The notes under the pieces were generated by a model. That model was not told the DNA's origin and did not search any database. It saw nothing but the letters and a program-made list of their open reading frames with translations. DNA of 64,000 bases from Lanius collurio (taxonomy: Eukaryota; Chordata; Aves; Passeriformes; Laniidae): positions 31,882,001-31,946,000 of the forward strand of contig JACBWW010000004.1 of assembly GCA_020086605.1 (NCBI GenBank), written 5' to 3'. The position numbers were made by a program, and so were the translations under genes. This document shows, piece after piece, positions 45,301 through 60,300 of the stretch; within the stretch, counting starts at the first letter, position 1; each line of letters starts with the position of its first letter.

Positions 45301-48300
45301 AAACCAATAATTAATAATTAATAATTCATATATCATTTTTCAAGCAGTTCTGAATTTCAGTTTTTCCCTCTCATTTGGACAGAAAAGCAGCAAGGCTTCT
45401 TGAACACTTTCAACAGCATAAAATGCAGCCTCCAACCACTTTGAGACAGTCAGTAGCTGTAAGGTGACACTGGGCAAAACCTGATGGAGAAGGAAAGAAA
45501 AGGAGAAGAGAAAAAGGTCCTGTTGCAAACAGGACAGATTTTGCTTTTCCCCACAGGTCAATGTACAAGCTCTTGTTCCCTGCTCTGCCTGCAGACTCCT
45601 TATCTGGTGGTGAAGGATCATCTCTGTTAACTGCTGCCATCACCTGTCTCTCTCAAAAGCCTCACATCACAGGACATCCATTCTCAAAGCTAGTTACCTT
45701 TTGTATTTCATAATATCTGGTCATTTTATTGTGGAGAACTGTGTCAGAGAGGTTTTCAGGGTGCTGAAGTACCTTGCATAACCTTCAAGAAGAAACACAA
45801 TAAATGGCATTTTTGTCTGTAGCTGTTTGAGATATACCTAATTTAGGTGTCTATGAAAAAGGGTATGTAAAAGTCTTCACTACCTTTCTCCTGGTGCATT
45901 TTAGGAGAAAGACTTGGTCCCTTTCTTCCTGGAGGTGGCAATTGGTTAAATTCCAATGTCTAACTCAATGAGCTTCTTCTGGAGGAAGCCTCTGCCATCT
46001 CATATAGAAGGGGTAGTTCTGCAGCTCCTTTCACAAACCCTCACAAAGAAAATCACTGAAGGCAAGGCAGAGATTAAGACCTTTTGCAGTTGTTCTCAGA
46101 AAGTGGAGGAGGATCCCAGCTCCTCTAATCAGACAGCAGCTCAGGAATAGTGTGTTTGTGCATGCGTGTGTGCATGCACATGTGAGCACAGGAAAGCTTG
46201 TTGGCTGAGAAACTAAAGTGCCTGACTAGAAGAAAAAATGCTCACCCTTTTATTTAAATACATGGTATCGTTGTTGTCTGTAACTCATGCAAGGAAGAAC
46301 AGAAACAACCTTCTCTTTTAGGCCATCTTGTGATTTGTGCTTTTTCCCTCTCAGAAGGGAATCTTGAGAAGAGTTACATTGCATCAGACATTTCTATTTT
46401 TAAGTAACTTACGCTTATTGTTGGTACCAGTTGCTGCAGTAACCTTTCCAGTGTCCTGCAGCACTGCTGCCTTTGCCACATTAGCAACTGTTTTGCCTCT
46501 CCCTCTCCCCAGTAAGCCAGGCTGACTGCTACGTGTCCTTGTGGCTGCCAACTGCAACGTGTGAAAGATCACGCACCAAAACTGTGAGAAACTCTGACAA
46601 TCCAGTGTGGAACGAAACCTTCTACTTCAGAATCCAGAGTCAGGTCAAGGTAAGGAGCCAAAGTTGTCTGCTTCAAGCAGCCTGAAGATTTTGTGTATGT
46701 ATCTCCTGAATTGTGCCCAGGAATTGTTAAAGAGACGGCACATGACAAAGGACTGCTCAAAGCATTCAATAGCAGAGATGACAGAGTTCCTATGTCTGTT
46801 CAATGGTGCTGTGTAGGAGGGCCAGAAAGTGAACTCAATTTTGAAGTTTTAGGGAAACAAGAGACTCTTATGTATCAGTGCAAGATGGATACAGAATCTG
46901 GGAGTTACCTAAGCTGTTGTATAGATATAGCCAATGTATTTTGTTACAGCAATTAAAATTAACTAGGCAAGAATAAATATGCAGTTCAAGTATGTTTTTC
47001 TAAAGGGGGATGATATTTAATTTCTCAGCTTTTCTTCTCAAGCACATCCTCAGCAATACTTTTAGCCTGGAGCTAAGGATGTTCAGCCTGAGAAACTATA
47101 AAAAACTCTTTTCCTCTTTTCACAGAACGTGCTGGAGCTCACAGTGTATGATGAGGATTTTGCTACTCCAGATGACCACCTCCTCTGTGCACTCTTTGAT
47201 ACTGCTAAACTTCCCCTTGAAAGGACAGTGATCCTGTACTTCAAGCCTAGCCCAAATGTGAGAGCAGCTAAGCAACTAAAGCAACTAAGAAACCAGTGGA
47301 GAGTTACAGAACACTTTCAAAATATTTCTGAACCTTCCCTGGATTACTTATCCTAATAATAAGTCCATGAATTGCCATTCAAATTACAAGCACAAAACTG
47401 TGGTGAAAAATCTGAATTTGAGAGTCTGAACCCCTCTTTCCAATATTTTATAAATTATTAAGACCATAGTACTGAAACAGTGCAATAGGTAGGGGAGGGC
47501 TCTAATTGCGAACTACCTCTGGGCAACACCAAGGCCATACAGCTGTTGTAGGGTGAATAATCTGTACATTTCCCCCCCCATGTATTTCATAACCTGAGTA
47601 ATTCCCATAGTTCATAACCCCCTACCCCTTTGCTTGTGTCTACTTTCACCCCAAAAGGCAAAAATGAAGTTGTCCCTATGTGTATCCTGCTATGAATGGA
47701 AGATGATTCACTCTGTTTCCCAGTTTCCCATCTATAAAATGAGAAAAATAATCTTGATTCCCTTTGAGATCTAAGGATGATATCAGCAAAATATCTCATA
47801 TGCAACTTCTTGCTACCAGGGACAGATTCTGGTACCCAAACTAGGTCATTCACAACCAGCTCGTACAGATCAACACTGCCTTACCCGAGTTGCATAACAC
47901 CAATTCTGAATCACTCACTTATACTGTCCTCTGTTTATTATGGAAAAGTAATGGGTGTAAAGTTTGTTTAATATCCAAGATAATAGCCAGTACAGTAAGT
48001 CATGGCAGGACAGTGCCAGGAATAGTTGGGAGAAAAGAGTGGAATTCAGAAAACAAAGGAAGTTGCAAGTTGTCTTTATGCAGCAGCTTCACACTAAGAA
48101 ATAGAAGTATAGGTTGTTTTGACGGTATCTTGAAGACAGAAGGAGATGAGGAAGAAATCATTTAATCATGTGGGTGAAATGTTGATTCAGACCACCTACC
48201 CTGAAATATTTATCACAGGCTACTCATTGCAACCAATAACTTCAATATTGCCTGTCAAGGACTCGGGTTTAGACAAGGGACAAAGTATTATGTAGTCACT

Positions 48301-51300
48301 TCATTTAATATCTTGTTCTTGCTTTCAGGCCAAGGAGGAGCTAGAGGTTGAATTCAAATTGGAGGTCGCGTAAGTGATACAGAGCCTATTTTTAAAATGC
48401 AAAAATCATTGATGATAAAACAAAGAAACAGTATTAGAAGTCATGATTTGTGATATTTCTGGCAATTTTTAACAGTCATCTCCTAAATCATTGCTGCAGT
48501 CTCCAAAACTTGACAGATTAGCGTGTTCTGTAGCTTAGCTGCTCTCAAAGACACACCTACCAGTTACCCAGAGACCTGTGGGTGCCCCATCTCTGGAAGT
48601 GTTCAAGGTCATGCTGGATACAGCTTAGAGCCTGGTCTAGTGAAAGGTGTCCCTGCCCATGGCAGGGCATTGGAGCTAGATGATCTTTAAGGTCCCTCCC
48701 AACCCAAAATAGTCTATGATTCTATGACTTGTCCACCTGGGGACATTTCAGAAGGCTTTCTGCATGTGCAAGCATTCATGCCTATCAATATTTCCTTGCC
48801 TATTTCAGGTTGTGTATTGGACACACTTTGAGTGTTGAAACATACTGGTTAGGTTTCCAGTGTATCTGCCATTCCTTCAGTTTTCCCTTGCAGTACTGTT
48901 TGAATCCTAGTAATTATGTTTTCTTTCTGCCTGGCACAATCACAATGTGATGGTAACTCTTGTAAGGATGTAAGGCTCTTTCTCCAGCACAGCCATCCTG
49001 CCACCCATTAATCCCCATTTTTATCTCTGTGTTGCCACAAGGTAACTAAGGCATGGCAGAAATAAAGTGACCAGCCTAAGATCAGCTCTCATACTATTGG
49101 GGAGCCAAGGCCAGAGTCAAGTTGCTCCACACCATCTCCTGATTTCACCTGACTGATCTGGAAAGCTTTTTTTTCCCCCCATGTAATTGGTACCCGTTGC
49201 CCTGTGCCACTTCGAAACAGGCTCCTGGGGGAAGTGGTCACAGCCCTGCCAGAGTTCAAGAAACATTTGGACAGCGCTCTCAAGCAAACTGTGATTCTTG
49301 GGGTTGTCCTGTGCAGGGCTGGGAGTTGGACTTGATGATCCCTATGGATCCCTTCCATTGTTGCATGCCAACAAATACATATAACTGGCTTCCCAACAAG
49401 GATATGCTAGTTTAGCAGCATGTTACTGCTGAAATACTTTTACGTGTTACAGTGAGAAGAATTCGACTGCCTAACAGTGGATTCCACTTTAGATGATTGT
49501 GAGATTGCACTGTAAAAAGATAGCCATGATACACATTGCTCAGCGTTGGTACAGAGATGAATCCCCTCAGAGCAGGGGTCAGTCCAAGCAAGCAAGGAAA
49601 GGAGTTTGTTAGGTACCTGATGGGGTCCCTCAGACTGTTGGTTTTTTAAACAGGAAGAAACAGCAACATCCTGGGTAAAGATGAGTGGGATTTGTTTAAC
49701 TTAGAAAAATCCATGTTTTTCATTTTGTTTCCCAGATCTGGTCCTCATGAAACAATTGCTACCAATGGAGTGCTGGTGGTATGTGTCTTTCCCAAGATAT
49801 TTTCTTTAAGTGATTGCTTAATGTAAAGGACAAGGGAGGGTGGGGGTTAAAGAAGCCAGTAGGCCAGTTCTTTCTCTTTCTTTCCTCTTTCCTGTTTAGA
49901 TACTTTCAGAATGGGATATTTTATTTAACTATTCATTGGTGATATCCCATTTGTCCAATACTTCACCACACCACACACACACACACACACACATACCCAC
50001 AAATACACAATTTTCTTCTGGTATCAGTACTTCAAAAAATGTTATCAGAACACAATGATAAAAAGGCTGTGAAGCCACTTATTGATAATCTACCTAGGCC
50101 TTTCCTCCCCTTGGAGATGAGCCATGCTCTGTGGGTAAGTTCCACGTGAAATACTGACATATCAAAAATACATTATGTGGAAGAAGAGTGAGTGCCATAA
50201 AATAAAATCCACCCCCAAAATGCTAATAGCAATGCTTCTTCAGAAAGCTCTTCCTGCTACTGACTCTTTATCTCTCAGTAACATATCTTTAGTTATTTAT
50301 TTCCTAGTTTAACCCTTTGTATTTATGCTACTATCCTGAAAATGACAGGATTGATTTTCTTCCTTTGTATATTCCTCTCACTGTGCCAAATCTTATGTCG
50401 TTGTCACACATGGGATGCATACAAGTCCCTCCAAAGCTTTTCCTTTTCTTTAGTCAGTGGCTAATGGGAAAAAGCCCAGAAATGCCAGGGAATATAGAAC
50501 TCCAAGTGGCTCCAAGCTGAGGGGTCCACAGCTCCTTATAATGAGGATGGGATGTGATGATCTTTCTCACAAATTCCTGCAATCTGTCTTTCACAGTGTC
50601 GTGAACTTTGCTGCTTGGAAGTTGAAGTGGCAGAGAAGACAAAGCAAAAATCGAGTAAGATTACTGCTTTGTTATTTATTTACCAGTAGTTGCATGCTTA
50701 CTGATGAGAAGATGCCTCTTTCATATAATGTATTAGTGTAATAAATAGTGCTTACAGTATTCAGTTGAAGTTAATGTCAGGTAAACACATTAGATTGTTA
50801 TAGACTCCAATGACCTCATCTAGATATATGTTAATAAGGCCTATTAAATGCACAATAAAGTTGAAATCCCACTTCTGTATCACAGCAGGAATATTCAGAG
50901 TCCCCTGTCTATCAAAAGACCATCCACTTTGCTCCTTTCCCTTCTGTGCCAGCACTTCCCACTGGGCAAAGATGTGCTACCTGCACCCCTCTTTTAATTA
51001 AGCCAGCACATTTTTCTGGTTAATCATATTAACATTTCTCATGATCTATGTTTTGCTGCTTTAGGGAAAGAGCTTTCCCTTACTGTGAAGGGCTCCTTTG
51101 AGGGGACACAGGATATTGTGCTGGGCCCCAATGGAGTCGTCAGCCCGTCATGTCCCACCGAGTTCCACTACATCAAATATACGGAGCCAACGCTGGATGT
51201 CATGCTGCCAAAGAAGAGGCACTACCACCCTGTATGTTGTAGTGGCCTCAGTGATGGAGGGATTTTGTGTGTCTCTCCAGAAAGTGGGAGGAAGGAGAGA

Positions 51301-54300
51301 GGGTAAACCCGTTACTGGTTTTGTCCTAAAGCATGTTGTTTTCCCAGTGGTCCTGCAGGTACACTACAGAGACCGGCTCCCCAGTTGTGATGCTGAACTC
51401 GCTGCCCATGGGAAGGAAAACAACCATTGCAGAGGTTAGCATCACTTCCAGCTGTTGGGAATAAAAGGTCACTCTAATTGAAACCATTCCTTGTAATGTT
51501 GTCCCAGATGGCTGCTAAGTGTCAGAAATGTTGATTTTTTTATTAGACTTCGAGAAAACAGGAGTTTTGTTTCTCCAGATGTTTTCTCCACAGAGGCAGA
51601 CTGTCCCTGCATTACTTTCCATTACATGCCAGTAGTGGAGACAGAAACCTTCAAGGATGTAAGAAAATATTGTACTTCCTTCAGTACTCCCTGTTGACCC
51701 AAAGACTCCTTGACTCCTCCTTTGCTTAAGATCCAAACTGAAAGTTGCTCTTTGGGCACAAAAGAGGAAAACACCAATAAACCTGCCCTTAGTCAACCGT
51801 ATGCTTAAGAGGACAATATATTGAAATATGCTGAAAATATTAGTCACAGAGTATGTATTTTAAATAATACAACAAGAATATTACTTTAAAAAGACCATTA
51901 AAACATCCTCTCAGAACAAAACACATTTTGTCACTTAATATAAAGATTGAAATAATGATTTTTAAGAGAGGATAAAGTATTGGGAGAAACAAATGCAGAC
52001 TTTGCAGTCTCTTCACTGTGAGACTATGGCCAGGATGTCAAAGATGTGCTGTGTACTAGAGCATAAAGAATACAAAACACACAAAAAATGGTAATTCGGG
52101 ATGCCACAGAAAGCTTATGAGTAGCACAGGAATTGGGACCTACTGCATGAGTCTCAGGAACCTCCAATACCAGGATGCTTAATGGTTTCTGCAGCCTAGA
52201 AGGATTTAGGATCTGTAAATAGGGATGTTCCATTAATGATAAGGGAATGCTTTTGGAATTATATGCTGAGATCTCAGACATTTAAGTTTGTGATTGGCAG
52301 ACCTTGCTGGGGTATAAATCAAGCTTTGACTACAAGACAGAAAGGAAAATATAAAATTTAAAATTAAAAAATTCAACATTCTTGTTTTCCAGGAGAAAAG
52401 ATTTGATTTGAATGTGACAGCAAAAGCTTGGTAAGAGATTTTCTTCTATTCCTTAAGACTTGGTTAATTGATTTTGCTGTTGTTTTAGCCACATGGAAAT
52501 GACACAAACAAGCATTCTCAGTCTGCAAACCTGAATGTGCTTATAATAAAACATAAAATACATGCACAATGTATACTACATTATTAGCCTTAGGAAGATT
52601 TGGCTTTAATCAGTAAATATTGATAAAATGTTAAGCATGTGTTAATTTCAGCATTATCCCTTCTGACTACAGAATTTTTTTTGGTCAGTGTCAGTCTCTG
52701 AAATTCATAAAAATAACAAATCTAGCTGACAACAACAAAAAAAGAATAGTCAGAAGTTAGTGTTTAATTTTATTAGAAATTAAGAATTATTTTTTTCTTT
52801 ATTGTGAGTATTCAGTAGTGATAAACCTTGTATTTTATTAAGTCCAGTTGTACTATATATTGAGTAGAAACTAAGGTAAACAAGTTGGCTCGTGGCTTGA
52901 CATCTATAGACAGGCTCATTAATACTCATTAGTAAACATGGAGATACTTCAGGTTATCCATAGCTGTATGGAACACACAGAACTGGGCAAACTAGTATTT
53001 TTGTGTGTGTGTCTGATTAAGAAAAAAAGGAAAAAAAATTTTTTGAATTCAAACAGAGTTTTCTGTTATTAATTTCAAAATGGCAAGTGGTCGGTGATAA
53101 CAGGAAAATCAGTGTTATTCCACAACAGGAAAAACACCACCTGCTTATTTATTTCACTTTCAGTGCACTTTTGAAACAGTTTGTATCTTGATTTGCAATG
53201 GAAACTGGCTTTTGCAGCTCCACCTAACTCAATTACCATTGTGTATCTTAATTTATAAATAAGGTCATAACAATTTGGCTGATTTTATCCAAATCTGATG
53301 GTGGAGAAACTCATAATTAAATTTCTTTACTAGTTTCATTGAAATTATGGACCTGGTAGAAGAGAGAGGTTCTGTCACTGGAAGAAAAGGCCCTGCCATT
53401 TGACAATGCTTGGCCAGGTAGCACTGACCCGACCATGCCCATCTCTTGCCTTTTGGTGTCTTGTAGGAGCAGGGCAGGGAAAGCCAGGTGGGAGATCAGT
53501 GAGCAAAATGCCCAGGGAAATAAACTAAAACTGGGGGTTCTTAAGGAATGACAATTCAATTTCAAAATAGATGCCAATGAAACCTTTCTCTGGGAGAAGT
53601 TGTGCCTTACAATTTTTGAGTCAAGGTTGATGTGGAACAGAACTTCCATCATTGATCCCTCAAATAGCCTGTGGAAATGTAGACACAGAAGAGCAGCAGG
53701 GGTGGAATCCTGCCCAGTGACCCCATCTCTGGCCATCCAGCAGCTGGATGGCACCGAGGTCTCCCCAGCAAGACGGGCTCCGCGGCCACCGCTAGGGAGA
53801 AATACGTTCCCACTCCAGTTGCTCAAAAGGAGAATTTCCTTCCACGCTGAAAATGCCAACCTTTGAAAATCAGGTGTTATTTTAGATTTCGAATGAGAAA
53901 ATAAACTGTGAAATAGGAATCTATACTTTCACTTTTGACCATTTGCACGGATTTTCTAAACTTTAATTGTAGAATATTTATTTAAATATTTTATTTGTAA
54001 ATACTGTACATTGTTTCTTCCAGTTAGCAATAATTGGGCATAATGCCACTAGTTAATCTTACTAATTAGCATGGTTTTCTTACTTTTAAAAATAGTAAAA
54101 TTATTCTTTCTTGCTCCTGTCATATTGCATCATCCTGTTTGAAGGGAAGGGTGCTGTAGATTATCTTTAATCAAAGTCCTAAGATTGATATGTGTGTGTT
54201 AATATTTAATATATGTGTCTGTTTTTATCTTAGTAATTGTTCCTGCCACCAAGACCTGGACATGCGCTTTGGGTTTAACTTATGTTCTGAAGAGATGGCT

Positions 54301-57300
54301 TTCCTGGGGAAAAGAAAGAGATATGTAGCAAGTGCTCTCAAAAATGTTTTTCACCTACCACACGATCTGCAGGATCAAGAAGTACGTGTGTGCTGAGGGG
54401 ACAGAAATTTAATCTCTAGTGCTTTCATGTACTCCTGTAAATGAGTGGTCAGCAAAACAGGCCACACATATCTGCTGTGCAGGTACAAGCTTGTGCATGT
54501 GTCTTAAGTACATTTGCTTCTGCTGGCAAGGTATGTAACTGAAAACACTGGTTGCAGTCATCATGCTTCATTACTATCAATTTGGAATTTGTCATAGTTG
54601 AGGTGTATTCATTCCTGCCATGCTGAGCTATAACTGGCTTGGTTCAGAAATACTGAATACATTACACAGCAAAGATTTTTTTCCCTTGTTCCAATTTCAA
54701 GACTTTGTGAGAATTTACGACAAACATCTCTGAGTGCTTCTTATATCTTCTGTTCCTTTTGAAATTCCTTAAAATAAATATAATTTATTTTAAAATAACT
54801 TCAAGATAATGGAAGAATAACTGAGGGTACCTTAATAACAGTGGCTGTGAACTGAGTGTATTTCTTCATGGGATTATCATGCAGGTTTTCATACATTAGT
54901 AGTCAGTGTGTGAAATAAGAAGAGGGGTGGAGTCAGAGATGGAGAGAAAATACATTGTTGTTTCCACAGGAGATTTCTTCTTATTCATCTGTGCCCATAT
55001 TTGCCCTGGAGATGGGCAAGAACCCAGGTTTGGCCTAATCTCTGAACCCATGTTTATCCAAAGGGAAACAAGTGGCTGTAGCAGTTGTTGCTTGGTTTTG
55101 GTGTCTTTCCTTCTGAAAAGGGACCTGGGCTCAGAGCTCAGGATCTGGGCTGGCTGTGGTGACCAGACCCCAGTGCAGTTTGGGATGTAATGTGGAATGC
55201 TGTCAGTGTGAACGTCCCATCCTCCCTCTGCCCAACAGGTCCCTGTCGTGGCTATCATCACAACAGGCGGAGGACTGAAGTCAATGACAGGATTGTATGG
55301 CAGCCTCATGGGACTCAAGAAGTTAAATCTCCTGGACTGTATAACATACATCAGCGGGCTGTCCGGCACCACATGGTAAGGCAGCTCAAGCAGGAAGCCT
55401 GACCAGGCCTTTTGAGGATCACACTTGTGCTGAGAGTAGCTTCTAAAAGCAGACAGAATCAGGAGATTTTCTTCAAACATCATATAAACAAGTTTCTAAG
55501 TAACAGGCCATTAAATATTAGCTTGACTTGGTGCACACTTTTTCTATAAGCAATTCTTTACTTGCCTATCAACTCCATGTGTGCAGCAGTTAAATGTGCA
55601 TATGACAATCACACTCATCAAGATGCTTTCTAGGTAAGTAGTTACTGTGGATGTAACTGCGGATGCCCATAGCATCATTCCTCTTCCTTTCTCCACTGAT
55701 GTCCCAGCTGTTGTGGTTCCCATTAACTTCTGAGACTGGCTGTGATTTCTAACTGGAAAAAACTGCTGGATAGTGCACACTTACCCTGCAGCCTGCCAGT
55801 TTTGTGTTTCCCTGGCCTGTTTTCTGTTATTCCCTGCTCACAGGACCTATGGCTGCCTCATGTCTGATTGTCCCATGTAGAGGAGGTTGGTAAAATAGAG
55901 GATGATGTTAAAACAAAGCATAGTGATATCATAAGATTAACACCAAGTTAAACAAAGCCAAGAGGCAGCAGCTGATACCAATGAATTTAAGGTTCTGAAA
56001 AACAAGCAAAAAAAATTTGTTATAATTTTCTGCCTAATTTGTGCTTCACAAATGTACCTATATCCACATCTGGCAGTTTTATCCCTTAAGCTTCTGCCAG
56101 TTCTGCTTTAAAAAAAAAAAATTCAAGAACAAAAACCCCACTTCATTCTTGAGGGCACTCTTTAAAAACAGCCATAGAAGCTCTGGAGCATTTATTCTGC
56201 TGAAGGGAGTAGCTAAACCAGAGTATGTGTGAGCAGAAGGAAATGCCTAAAGGTAAACCTCTGTTCTGAAAGCACAAAATTTCCAGCCTATTTTTGCTCC
56301 TTTTGACTTTTGCTGTCTGTATTGTCTTTCTCCAGGACCATGGCCAACTTATACAGAGATGCCTACTGGTCACAGAAGGACCTGGACTCACATATTGGCG
56401 AAGCCCAGAAACAAGCAACAAAGTGCAAGATGGGCTGTTTCTCTATGGATCGCATGAAGTACTACAACAAGCAGCTTTGCCAGAGGAAAGAAGAGGGATA
56501 CAGGACATCATTTATAGATCTTTGGGGTCTCATGATTGAGTACTTACTGAATGATGGGGTATGATGTATATTCCATTTCTTACAGAACCATGTGTTTTTC
56601 CCTTAGTGGATGGAGAGGAAGCTAGTCCATCATTTCAGAGAATGTACCTCCAAGCAGAGGGGAATTCTCTGTGTTAACCAAATACTAGATTTTTAAATAT
56701 TCTTTAATAGTTGGCCTAGAGAGAAATGCGTCCTATATGCTAATAAATTAGGTTGTGGATGCAGCCTTTTGAACTCTGGCTGCTATTTAAATGGAAGTGA
56801 AGGCAATCTTGGGAAGTGCATCTAAGATGCAAATTACTCATGCAAAAGGACTTCAAAATGCATAGCAGAGTAATCTCAACTGCATGAAAACTATCTCAAG
56901 CAACCCTGAAACAGCTAGAATGTTCATTGAATTGCATCCACTGGCAGGTAACTTGACCTGCAAGTACACTGGAGGCAAGTATATATTTTACTTTGCTCAG
57001 AAGCACTACTCACATGGTTTAAGTGATGCTAATATTTGTAAGTAATTACAGATTTGCTTTTCCATTACTTGAAGAGGTTTCTATCCCTACAGTAAAACAG
57101 CCCACTTCCTTTTCTCCCCATGTGGATCATAGTTCCAGGATGTGTGCTTTGGCACTTGGAAAGTGGGAAAGGGTGAGTGGTTGAGTATTGATCAGAAATG
57201 TCCTCCAGTGAGGGAAAAAGTGCTACAGTTATTCTACCATTCATTAGGGATTATTTTTATGTAAGTACATGTATAGCATTATGTATATGTAAAAAGAACA

Positions 57301-60300
57301 AAAATGCAGAGAGGAATACTAAGTGTTATATGAAGGTGTGAGCTAAATAGATGCCTCTCTTTTAATCTTGGATAGATGAGGTCCCCCTCAGAATTTAACT
57401 AAACATTTTCCACTTTGAGCAGTGCTGACTATTGCTATGTAACCATTAACTCTCCCTAATTTTCCAGAACTAGCTGCTCTTAAATTTTTCAGTAGTTGAT
57501 GAAATTTCATGTTTTTTTATAAACCTCTTCAATGGCAATATGCTTTTTCAGAAAAGAAAAAGTGGGTGGGCTACAAATTATTTGCTGCCGAATTTCAGTC
57601 TCCTTGCAAGGCTGGACTGTGATAGCTGTTGTGTGGTAGGAAAGGAAATTAAGTATCAACATGCTCAAGGGCTTTCTTCAGATTCAGAAGAGTAAGGATA
57701 GCTCACTACACTCTTCAGCCAAAGGAGCAGACCTCTCTGTCTCCTACTTGTCAGGGCAGTACTTCCTAGGAAATACAGATGTTGGCAGAAATAGTTCCCT
57801 CCCTCCTCATCTTTTTGTGAATCCGTGCACAAAGCCGGGCTGGAGCCTGGGAGCCTGGTCTGTGCTGGTGGGTGGGGCTACTTGCAGTGTCTGTGGGATG
57901 GAGCTGCCAGGGTATGTCCTGCATGCTGGGGGTAGAGCTGCCCGGCTCCTCCAGCACTGGGGCCAGTGAATTCACCATCTGTTGTTTCCATCTCCTCTCA
58001 CATAACACTTTTTCTTCATACCAGAAAGACCCCCACAAGCTTTCAGAGCAGCAAGAAGCACTGTGTGATGGCCAGAACCCGTTGCCCATCTATGTGTCAG
58101 TCTGCGTCAGGGACAGTTACAGCACCAATGACTTTAAAGGTAAGGATGTTGTTTTGGATCCTTTGAGGCTGAAATTGGCAGCTGAATTCCTGTCATCGCT
58201 CTTTTCTTCTTGGCAGCACATGGAGAAAGGAATCCTGATGTTTTAGCTGCTTTTTTTGGAGAAATAACCATCACCTCTGTGCCTTACAATTTTAATACAA
58301 GAGTTTTCAGGAGCAACATTTCAGTGTCTAGACATACGCAGTAGAAATTCTGCCAGAAAAGCCATTTTTGAAGTATTATCACATCTGCCTAGAGTGAGAA
58401 GTATTGGAATTATCTGAGAATTGCTTTTTCTCAATGGCCAGGTATTGTTTCTATATGAAGAATGACCACATAGTTATGGTACACTTTGGGAAGGTTTCCC
58501 ACTTTCTAGTCTCCCAACAGAATGTGTTGCTTTTCTCATTGTCCTGTTTGTTTGGGTTATTTTTCTGTGGAGAATGAGATGGAGGAGAAGGGGAAGAGGA
58601 GAATTCAGTTCTTTTTTTGTTGTTGTTGAGGCAAGAAAATGAACCATTTCTGAACGAAAACAAAATTATGGTCCACGACATTTCTGTCCCAGTTTCACTC
58701 ACACTACAGCTATATCAGACAACTGCACTTCACTTGGAGAGGATATCCAAGAAAGTCAAGAACTAGTTCTGTCTCCATTAGTACCACACAGAGATAGTAT
58801 AATTGGTCTTAACTTATGAGTGAGGCTTTGCAAAGGCAATATTAAACATAACTCAGACCAATGTATTCCTGAGCTTCCCCTCTCCCCACACCCGCCTGGG
58901 AACCCTCTAAGAGTCTCGCTGTGGCTGTATTGCAGAGTGGGTGGAGTTCACTCCCTACGAGGTGGGACTTCTGAAGTACGGCGCGTTCATTCGCACGGAG
59001 CATTTCGGAAGTGAGTTCTTCATGGGCCGCTTGTTGAAAAAGCTCCCTGAATCCCGCATCTGCTACCTTCAAGGTGATGTATATCATTGTCCTGGCACAG
59101 AGGCACTTTGGAGGCGTGTAATGCTGTTAACCAGTGGGTAGATAGTTCTGTCCTAAACACTGCCTGCTGGGAAATGGGAGTGGTAGTTTATCCAAAAGAA
59201 TACAGTAAAAAAACCTGCATATCTTTTCAGTTTCCTGTCACTTGGTAGATGAGTTGTCTGTGTCTTAGGGATGGAATAGATGAGACTCCTTAATTCCTTC
59301 ATTGTAAGAAATAGGTCCCACTTTGGTTATTCTTCTGATTCCTCTCTGAACTTTAACTTAAGCCCAATTGTGATAGTCAGATTTAAATTTACTATGACTG
59401 GTGAAATGGTGTCATTTTGATTTGTCAACAATGTGCCCCTGTGGGGAGGCAGAGAGGGGCAATCCTGGATGGAGAAAAGAGTGCACAGGGGAACTGCAGC
59501 CCACTGCATGTATAAGCCTTTACAAGCTGTGGTGTGAGATCTTGTCTTACAAATCAAACATCTGAAAAACCCATTCATCCCCTTTTGAAACAATTCAGGG
59601 TGTCTGAAAGAGTTACTGATCAGAGTAAGTGCAGAAAAAGATAAGCTGGAGAAAGGAAGGTGGGGATGGAAAGGAAGTGTTTGTGATGTGTATTTTATCT
59701 GAATTCTTTATTTTGCCTGTTGAGTAAGTGGGTCTTTTTTCTTCCTTTACTTGTCTCACATTCTTTTCTTTCTTTACCATGTGGCAGAGCCATGTAGTAG
59801 CTTAGGCACAAAGTTGATGGTAGCATGACCTGAAACAATGACATAGAAAGTTCAGAGGAATTTAACAGAATGGAAGTTTAGAAATATTTGCATTAAGCCC
59901 ATTAAAAAAATAGGCCAGGAGGCCAAAATAGAAGAAAAATGACATTTTCCTGTTAAAATATGTCCTTGTGTTATTAATTCCTTTTCCAGGTATGTGGAGC
60001 AGTATATTTTCTGTGAACCTGTTACAAATCTGGGGACTGTCCCACAGTTCAGAGGACTTCTGGAAGAGATGGACACAAGATAGAATAGAAGAAGTTGGTG
60101 AGAAATTATTAAACATTTCATTTATGGTCATTTATTTTCCTGTATGGCTTTTGGCATAGTCTTATCAACTTTGCTGAAGCTGGCATCATAGGAATTTACT
60201 AAGACTTCCCCTCACACTGCATGAACTAAGAGGAAGAAAGTAAGGAGGGAAAGGCTGCTGTAATTAGAACACTTACTAAAGTGTTCTACACTACTGGTTC

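Noticed and set aside
46180..46200. Alternating TGTG/GCATGC stretch near 46160 as a regulatory Z-DNA element
   Set aside because: Too short and irregular to support beyond low-complexity sequence.
53317..53859. 180-codon minus-strand open frame in gene 2 intron 9
   Set aside because: No recognisable domain, no splice or promoter context; chance frame in a GC-richer patch.
54896..55483. 195-codon minus-strand open frame
   Set aside because: It lies antisense over gene 2 exon 11 and has no recognisable similarity.
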